Shown here: in pieces, positions 6,353 to 10,581 of the stretch
How positions within the stretch are numbered: the stretch's first letter is position 1
Layout of the letters: every line of letters begins with the position of its first letter
The notes under the pieces: generated by a model
The model's database searches: none
What the model saw: only the letters and a program-made list of their open reading frames with translations
Told to the model about the DNA's origin: nothing
Program-made: the position numbers and the translations under genes
Source: Candidatus Binatota bacterium
Lineage (GTDB): Bacteria > Desulfobacterota > Binatia > Bin18
Assembly (NCBI GenBank): GCA_011523315.1
Contig: WTHE01000593.1
Location: forward strand, 1 to 10,581
Direction of reading: 5' to 3'
Length of the DNA stretch: 10,581 bases

Positions 6353-7413
6353 AACAACGACGTGTCACACCCGGGCTCAACATCGCCTTCCTGGACATCA
6401 TGTCCTGTGGGTTGGGCGCAATTGTGCTCGTGTTCATGCTGGTCAAGGATAACCCGGAGAGAGCCGAGCCCGAGACCGCGCTGCTGCAAGCCGACCTGAG
6501 CCGCCTCGAACAACTCCACCAGGAACTCCGCAGTGGGATACAGGCACTCAGCGACCAGAGCCGGTCGGCTGACAGCCGCGTGCAGTCGGTTTCCCAGGAG
6601 CTGTCGCGTCTGCAGGACGAGGCGGCCAAAAACCGCGACGCGGCAGACGCCAAGCGACAGCGGCTGGCGGCGCTCGAAGAGACGATTACCCAAACGAATA
6701 TCACCACCCGATCGGATGTCATCGAGATTCCCAAGGCGGGCCAGGAAACCTACCTCATCGGTCTCAAGGTCGAGGGCCAGAAGATCGGTCTGCTCATTGA
6801 TGTCAGCGCCTCGATGACCGATGAAACCCTGCTGGCGGTCATTCGCCGCAAAAATTCTTCGGACCTGGACAAAAAAGCTGGCCCCAAATGGCGTCGCGCA
6901 AAGGAAATCGTCAGCTGGCTGCTGGCCCGCCTGCCCGACCGCTCGCAAGTGAGCGTCGTGACCTATAGTGACAAGGCCGAACATCTGGGCGGACAACAGT
7001 GGAAACCGAGCCGTGACCCGAGCAGCCTGGAGGGCATTCTGCGCGATCTTGAGGCGGTTGTTCCCTCGGGGCCGACCAATCTCCAGGCCGGTCTCAAAGC
7101 CATCCACGCGATGGGTCCCACCCACCTGTACCTTGTGACCGATGGCCTGCCCACGCAGGGCAGTGCCGGCTACAGCCGCCTCAACCCGTTTGCCGCCTGT
7201 AGCGCGCTGTGGGGCCGGTCCAGCAACATCTCCGGCGCATGTCGGGCCCAACTCTTCCGGCATACGATTCAAGACACCTGGCCGACCGACCGCCTGCCGG
7301 TCAACGTCATCCTGCTGCCCATTGAGGGCGATCCCGGGGCGACGTTCGAGTACTGGCAGTGGGCGGCCCTGTCGGGCGGTGTGCTCATCACGCCTGCGGA
7401 GACCTGGCCATGA
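6349..7413 (+). CDS. VWA-domain protein with an ExbD/MotB-like membrane helix (first copy)
   Basis: The only in-frame ATG near the front is 6400, but starting there would cut off half of the membrane helix. I propose CTG 6349, which overlaps the channel gene stop as CTGA and gives 354 residues. The N-terminus then reads basic residues, NIAFLDIMSCGLGAIVLVFM (about residues 11-30) and a charged turn, closely like the next gene. Asp16 aligns with the proton-carrying Asp of ExbD/TolR/MotB. Residues of about 44-112 are a probable coiled coil. The VWA domain (about 138-350) has a complete MIDAS set: DVSAS (Asp151, Ser153, Ser155), Thr243 in SGPTN and Asp265 in VTDGLP. Cys284 and Cys298 could form a disulfide, fitting a periplasmic location. 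I infer that it is a stator-like partner of the preceding channel protein whose VWA head binds a metal-dependent ligand. The domain call is firm; the exact start is not. Confidence 0.82.
   Translation: MKQRRVTPGLNIAFLDIMSCGLGAIVLVFMLVKDNPERAEPETALLQADLSRLEQLHQELRSGIQALSDQSRSADSRVQSVSQELSRLQDEAAKNRDAADAKRQRLAALEETITQTNITTRSDVIEIPKAGQETYLIGLKVEGQKIGLLIDVSASMTDETLLAVIRRKNSSDLDKKAGPKWRRAKEIVSWLLARLPDRSQVSVVTYSDKAEHLGGQQWKPSRDPSSLEGILRDLEAVVPSGPTNLQAGLKAIHAMGPTHLYLVTDGLPTQGSAGYSRLNPFAACSALWGRSSNISGACRAQLFRHTIQDTWPTDRLPVNVILLPIEGDPGATFEYWQWAALSGGVLITPAETWP
7398..7401 (+). promoter_or_regulatory. Ribosome binding site for the second VWA gene
   Basis: GGAG lies eight bases before ATG 7410, inside the end of the first VWA gene. 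It supports this start over the in-frame upstream codon at 7359. Confidence 0.5.
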
Positions 7414-8357
7414 AGCCCCAGCGTCGGACCTTCGATATTTTCAGCCTGTCGTTTCTGGACGTGGTGTCGTGCGGCTTTGGCGCGGTGATCCTGCTGGTCC
7501 TGATTTCAGACTTTTCAGAGGCGGTTGTGCCCCAGCTCCAGGCTCGGACGGAGGCCCTGCTGCGGGCTATTCTGGCTGCCGAGGCCGAGGCCGACGACCT
7601 GCTGGCCGACCTCGCCGACCGTCAGGCCGAAGCCGCGTCGCGTGAAACCACGCTGGCACGATTGCGGGCGGCGGCTGCGGCGGCACGTCGGAGCGTCAGG
7701 ACGAGCAAAGACGAGAACCTTGTGCTGGACAAAAATCTGGCCGGGCTGACGCTGGTCGAACAATCCGTCAAGCGCGCCGCCGTCCAGCAGGAGACGGCTC
7801 AGGAAAGCGACGAGGAGGTGGGCGGCATTCCGGTCGACAGCGACTATGTCGTCTTTATTGTTGATACGTCGGGAAGCATGCAGCAAATCTGGGGTCGGGT
7901 GACGCGGGAGCTTGAGAACGTCATGACCATTCATCCCAAGATCACCGGATTCCAGATTCTGAACGACAACGGGGCGCATCTGATCTCCGGTTATGCCGGA
8001 CGCTGGATTCCTGACACCCCGAGGCGCCGTCAGAACGTCATCCGGCTGTTCAGAACCTGGAACAGCACTTCAAACAGCAGTCCTGTCGAAGGACTCCACG
8101 TCGCCTTGCAGCGCTACGCCCGGCCGAACATCAAGCTGTCCATCTACATTTTCGGCGACGATTACACCGGCGGCTCCTACGATCCGGTCATTGAGGCCCT
8201 CCACCGGCTCAACACCAACGCCGCCACCGGCAAACGCCTGGCCAAGGTCCACGCGGTGGGGTTTGTTTCCCCTCATACAACAGACCGCTTTCCCATCCTG
8301 ATGCGCGAGCTGACCCGCCAGAACGGCGGCACCTTTGTCGCCCTGCCGGTACAATAA
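7410..8357 (+). CDS. VWA-domain protein with an ExbD/MotB-like membrane helix (second copy)
   Basis: ATG 7410 overlaps the previous stop as ATGA. The 315-residue product repeats the architecture of its neighbour: a basic start (MKPQRR), a membrane helix at about residues 13-33 (SFLDVVSCGFGAVILLVLIS) with Asp17 in the ExbD/MotB-like position, a probable coiled coil at about 40-120 rich in Ala, Arg and Glu, then a VWA domain at about 147-312. The MIDAS motif DTSGS is intact (Asp152, Ser154, Ser156) and Asp250/Asp251 in FGDDYTG fit the last metal-site position. The middle Thr is not obvious, because SNSSPVEGL occupies that region, so Ser may replace it. The two VWA proteins share the membrane helix closely and the VWA domain only loosely, suggesting an old duplication and possibly a heterodimer in one motor. 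The helicase gene begins 5 bp after the stop. Confidence 0.88.
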   Translation: MKPQRRTFDIFSLSFLDVVSCGFGAVILLVLISDFSEAVVPQLQARTEALLRAILAAEAEADDLLADLADRQAEAASRETTLARLRAAAAAARRSVRTSKDENLVLDKNLAGLTLVEQSVKRAAVQQETAQESDEEVGGIPVDSDYVVFIVDTSGSMQQIWGRVTRELENVMTIHPKITGFQILNDNGAHLISGYAGRWIPDTPRRRQNVIRLFRTWNSTSNSSPVEGLHVALQRYARPNIKLSIYIFGDDYTGGSYDPVIEALHRLNTNAATGKRLAKVHAVGFVSPHTTDRFPILMRELTRQNGGTFVALPVQ

Positions 8358-8362
8358 ATCCC

Positions 8363-10581
8363 ATGCCCCGCATTTTTGACAATATCGAACAGCGTCTTCT
8401 GCCTGCATTGGCGGAAACCATAGAGGTGTCAGACCGGGCCGACTTCTGTGTCGGGTATTTCAACCTGTGCGGCTGGCGGTCGATAGATACCTATGTAGAG
8501 AAATGGAGCGGGGGCGAAGGGCATTGTTGCCGCCTGCTCGTTGGTATGCAGAGGTTGCCGCACGAGGAGCTACGGATTGCCAAGACGCTGTCTGACGACC
8601 GAACGGGACTCGATAATCAGACGGCGCTTCGGCTCAAGAAAAGACTCGCCGAAGAATTCCGCGAACAACTGACCATAGGCGTTCCAACCAATGCGGACGA
8701 GGCGGGTCTACGGAGATTGGCGCGGCAGATCAAGGCGAAGAAGGTTGTTGTCAAGCTTTTTCTCAAGCATCCGCTTCATGCCAAGCTGTACCTGTTGTTC
8801 CGTCCCGATCCGATCAACCCGACCGTCGGATACCTGGGCAGCAGCAACCTCACCCAATCAGGGCTGTCTGCTCAGGGCGAACTCAACGTCGATGTGCTCG
8901 ACCATGATACCTGCCAAAAGCTTGCCAAATGGTTCGAAGACCGGTGGAACGACCGCTGGTGCGTCGATATCTCGAAAGAGCTGGTCGAGATTATCGAGCA
9001 GAGTTGGGCGCGAGAGGACCTGATCCCACCCCACCACATCTACGTCAAAATCGCCTACCACTTATCGCAGGAAGCACGGGCCGGTCTGACGGAGTTTCGT
9101 ATCCCCAAGGATTTCGGCAACAAGCTGCTCGACTTTCAGACTGCGGCGGTAAAAATTGCCGCCCACCATCTGAACAAACGGGGCGGCGTCATCATCGGCG
9201 ATGTCGTCGGGCTGGGCAAAACACTCATGGCGACTGCTCTGGCGCGAGTATTCGAGGACGATCACGGACTTGAGACCTTGATTATTTGCCCCAAGAATCT
9301 CGTTCCGATGTGGGAGGATTACCGGGCGCAGTACAGAATGCGCGCCCGTGTGCTCTCGGTCAGCCGCGTGATCGGAGAGTTGCCCAAGATGCGTCGTTAT
9401 CGTCTGGTGCTGATCGACGAGAGCCACAATCTGAGGAACCGAGAGGGCAAGCGATACCGGGCTATTCAGGAATACATCCGGGAGAACGACAGCAAGTGCA
9501 TCCTGCTCTCGGCAACGCCGTACAACAAAACGTATGAGGACCTATCCAGCCAGCTTCGCCTGTTCGTGCCCGAGGATCAGGATCTGGGCATTCGTCCCGA
9601 ACGCCTGTTACGGGAGCTTGGCGAAACGGAGTTTGTGAGCCACCATCAGGCACCGGTGCGATCCCTGGCCGCATTCGAGAAATCCGAGTACGCCGATGAC
9701 TGGCGGGAGCTGATGCGGCTGTATCTTGTCCGCCGGACGCGCAGCTTTATTCAGGATAACTACGCGGCTACGGACTCGACCAACGGTCGCAAATACCTGA
9801 CGTTCGAGGACGGCACTACTTCCTATTTCCCGACACGGGTTCCCAAGACGCTCCGCTTTGACATTGATGGGCAGTATGCTCGGCTGTTTGCGGACGAGGT
9901 GGTTAGCGCGATAAACGGTTTAGACCTCCCACGCTATGGGCTCGGCAACTACGTGACGGATTCGTCGCGCAAGCCTCCAACGCAGACCGAAGCCAAGATC
10001 TTATACGACTTGTCGCGCGCGGGTAAGCGCCTGATGGGCTTCTGCCGGACCAATCTGTTCAAGCGCTTGGAGAGCAGCGGTCATGCATTCCTCTTGTCGG
10101 TCGAACGCCACATTCTCAGAAACTTCGTTTTTCTGCACGCCATTGAAAATGACCTGCCACTTCCAATCGGAACGGCAGACGCGAGCCTCCTGGACTCACA
10201 ATCCTCTGATGAGGATGCCGAGCAGGCTGTCGGCGACATCTTCGATACGGATGACGACGAAGAGAACGGACAGCCAGGAGCAACGACGCTGCTGAGAACC
10301 GAAGAGGATTTTCGCAAGCGTGCCTCCCAGGTCTACGAGCTTTTTTCCGGCAAATATAAGAGACGGTTTCGCTGGCTGCCGTCACGCCACTTTAGTGCCA
10401 GTCTCGGCACGGACCTGATGACCGACGCCACGACTCTGCGGAACCTCCTAGTCCAATTCGGCGTGTGGCAGGCGGCCGAGGACGCAAAGCTCGGCGCGTT
10501 GGAAGAAATGCTGACGAGCGTCCACCCGGATCGCAAGGTGCTGATCTTCACGCAGTTTGCGGACACGGTCCGCTATCTGGA
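8363..10581 (+). CDS. PLD-like nuclease/SNF2-type helicase, C-terminus cut by the window edge
   Basis: From ATG 8363 the frame stays open to the end, giving 739 complete codons. An N-terminal PLD-like domain carries one HxK...GSSN set: His139, Lys141 in LHAKLYL, then GSSNLT at 159-164, with Glu173 following. The SF2/SNF2 ATPase comes next: Walker A GDVVGLGKT (279-287, Lys286), Walker B DESH (352-355) and motif III LLSATP (381-386). A long inter-lobe region contains an acidic stretch at about 614-635. The second RecA lobe begins at KVLIFTQF (about 725) and is truncated. Known relatives are large helicases of phage-defence and restriction loci, which translocate on DNA. A single HKD half usually acts as a dimer. 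No clear Shine-Dalgarno precedes the ATG, and the 5-bp gap after the VWA gene suggests read-through and coupling. Base composition looks somewhat less GC-rich than upstream, so separate acquisition is possible. Confidence 0.9.
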   Translation, partial: MPRIFDNIEQRLLPALAETIEVSDRADFCVGYFNLCGWRSIDTYVEKWSGGEGHCCRLLVGMQRLPHEELRIAKTLSDDRTGLDNQTALRLKKRLAEEFREQLTIGVPTNADEAGLRRLARQIKAKKVVVKLFLKHPLHAKLYLLFRPDPINPTVGYLGSSNLTQSGLSAQGELNVDVLDHDTCQKLAKWFEDRWNDRWCVDISKELVEIIEQSWAREDLIPPHHIYVKIAYHLSQEARAGLTEFRIPKDFGNKLLDFQTAAVKIAAHHLNKRGGVIIGDVVGLGKTLMATALARVFEDDHGLETLIICPKNLVPMWEDYRAQYRMRARVLSVSRVIGELPKMRRYRLVLIDESHNLRNREGKRYRAIQEYIRENDSKCILLSATPYNKTYEDLSSQLRLFVPEDQDLGIRPERLLRELGETEFVSHHQAPVRSLAAFEKSEYADDWRELMRLYLVRRTRSFIQDNYAATDSTNGRKYLTFEDGTTSYFPTRVPKTLRFDIDGQYARLFADEVVSAINGLDLPRYGLGNYVTDSSRKPPTQTEAKILYDLSRAGKRLMGFCRTNLFKRLESSGHAFLLSVERHILRNFVFLHAIENDLPLPIGTADASLLDSQSSDEDAEQAVGDIFDTDDDEENGQPGATTLLRTEEDFRKRASQVYELFSGKYKRRFRWLPSRHFSASLGTDLMTDATTLRNLLVQFGVWQAAEDAKLGALEEMLTSVHPDRKVLIFTQFADTVRYL

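Noticed and set aside
6253..7272. 339-residue open frame on the - strand, and similar ones at 2392-3258 and 562-1176
   Set aside because: All are antisense to genes with supported products and lack recognisable motifs or upstream ribosome binding sites that I could support.
8358..8362. Separate promoter or terminator between the second VWA gene and the helicase
   Set aside because: The gap is only 5 bp. Any promoter would have to lie inside the VWA coding region, and I could not identify one by eye.
5489..10581. Calling the locus canonical Zorya
   Set aside because: There is no MotB/OmpA-like peptidoglycan-binding domain, no long ZorA-type tail and no recognisable ZorC. Only the general motor-plus-helicase logic matches.

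Overview
The window is GC-rich coding DNA, every convincing gene is on the + strand, and gaps are short or negative. A lipoprotein signal peptide, several single-pass inner-membrane proteins with large C-terminal domains and a MotA/TolQ/ExbB-type proton channel suggest a Gram-negative (didermic) bacterium. PEGA, FGE-sulfatase-like and VWA domains are common in deltaproteobacterial-type and other environmental lineages, but nothing here fixes the taxon. I saw no rRNA, tRNA, CRISPR array, insertion sequence or integrase.

Layout: (1) 2-490, the C-terminal end of a Gly/Pro/Ala-rich protein of unknown function; (2) 517-1728, a lipoprotein with a second, glycine-zipper-like hydrophobic segment; (3) 1729-1780, a stem-loop with perfect 16-bp arms; (4) 1795-3249, a single-pass membrane protein with TPR-like helical repeats and a PEGA-like C-terminus; (5) 3236-5320, a single-pass membrane protein with PEGA-like repeats and an FGE-sulfatase-like domain lacking the catalytic cysteines; (6) 5340-5486, a 48-residue membrane miniprotein; (7) 5489-6352, a MotA/TolQ/ExbB proton-channel protein; (8, 9) 6349-7413 and 7410-8357, two tandem VWA proteins, each with one N-terminal membrane helix, a coiled coil and a VWA domain; (10) 8363 to the window end, a PLD-like nuclease/SNF2-type helicase running off the edge.

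The central observation is that both VWA proteins begin with a membrane helix carrying an Asp in an F-L-D-[IV]-[MV] context, which resembles the proton-carrying helix of ExbD/TolR/MotB. They directly follow the gene for the matching channel subunit. I infer a proton-motive-force-driven stator-like motor in which VWA domains take the place of the usual ExbD/OmpA-like periplasmic heads. The lipoprotein, TPR/PEGA protein and PEGA/FGE-like protein would form an envelope scaffold around it. The PLD-SNF2 helicase starts 5 bp after the second VWA gene, which recalls the Zorya defence logic (membrane motor plus SNF2 helicase/nuclease), although the partner domains differ from canonical Zorya. Whether the helicase belongs to the same system cannot be settled from this window.
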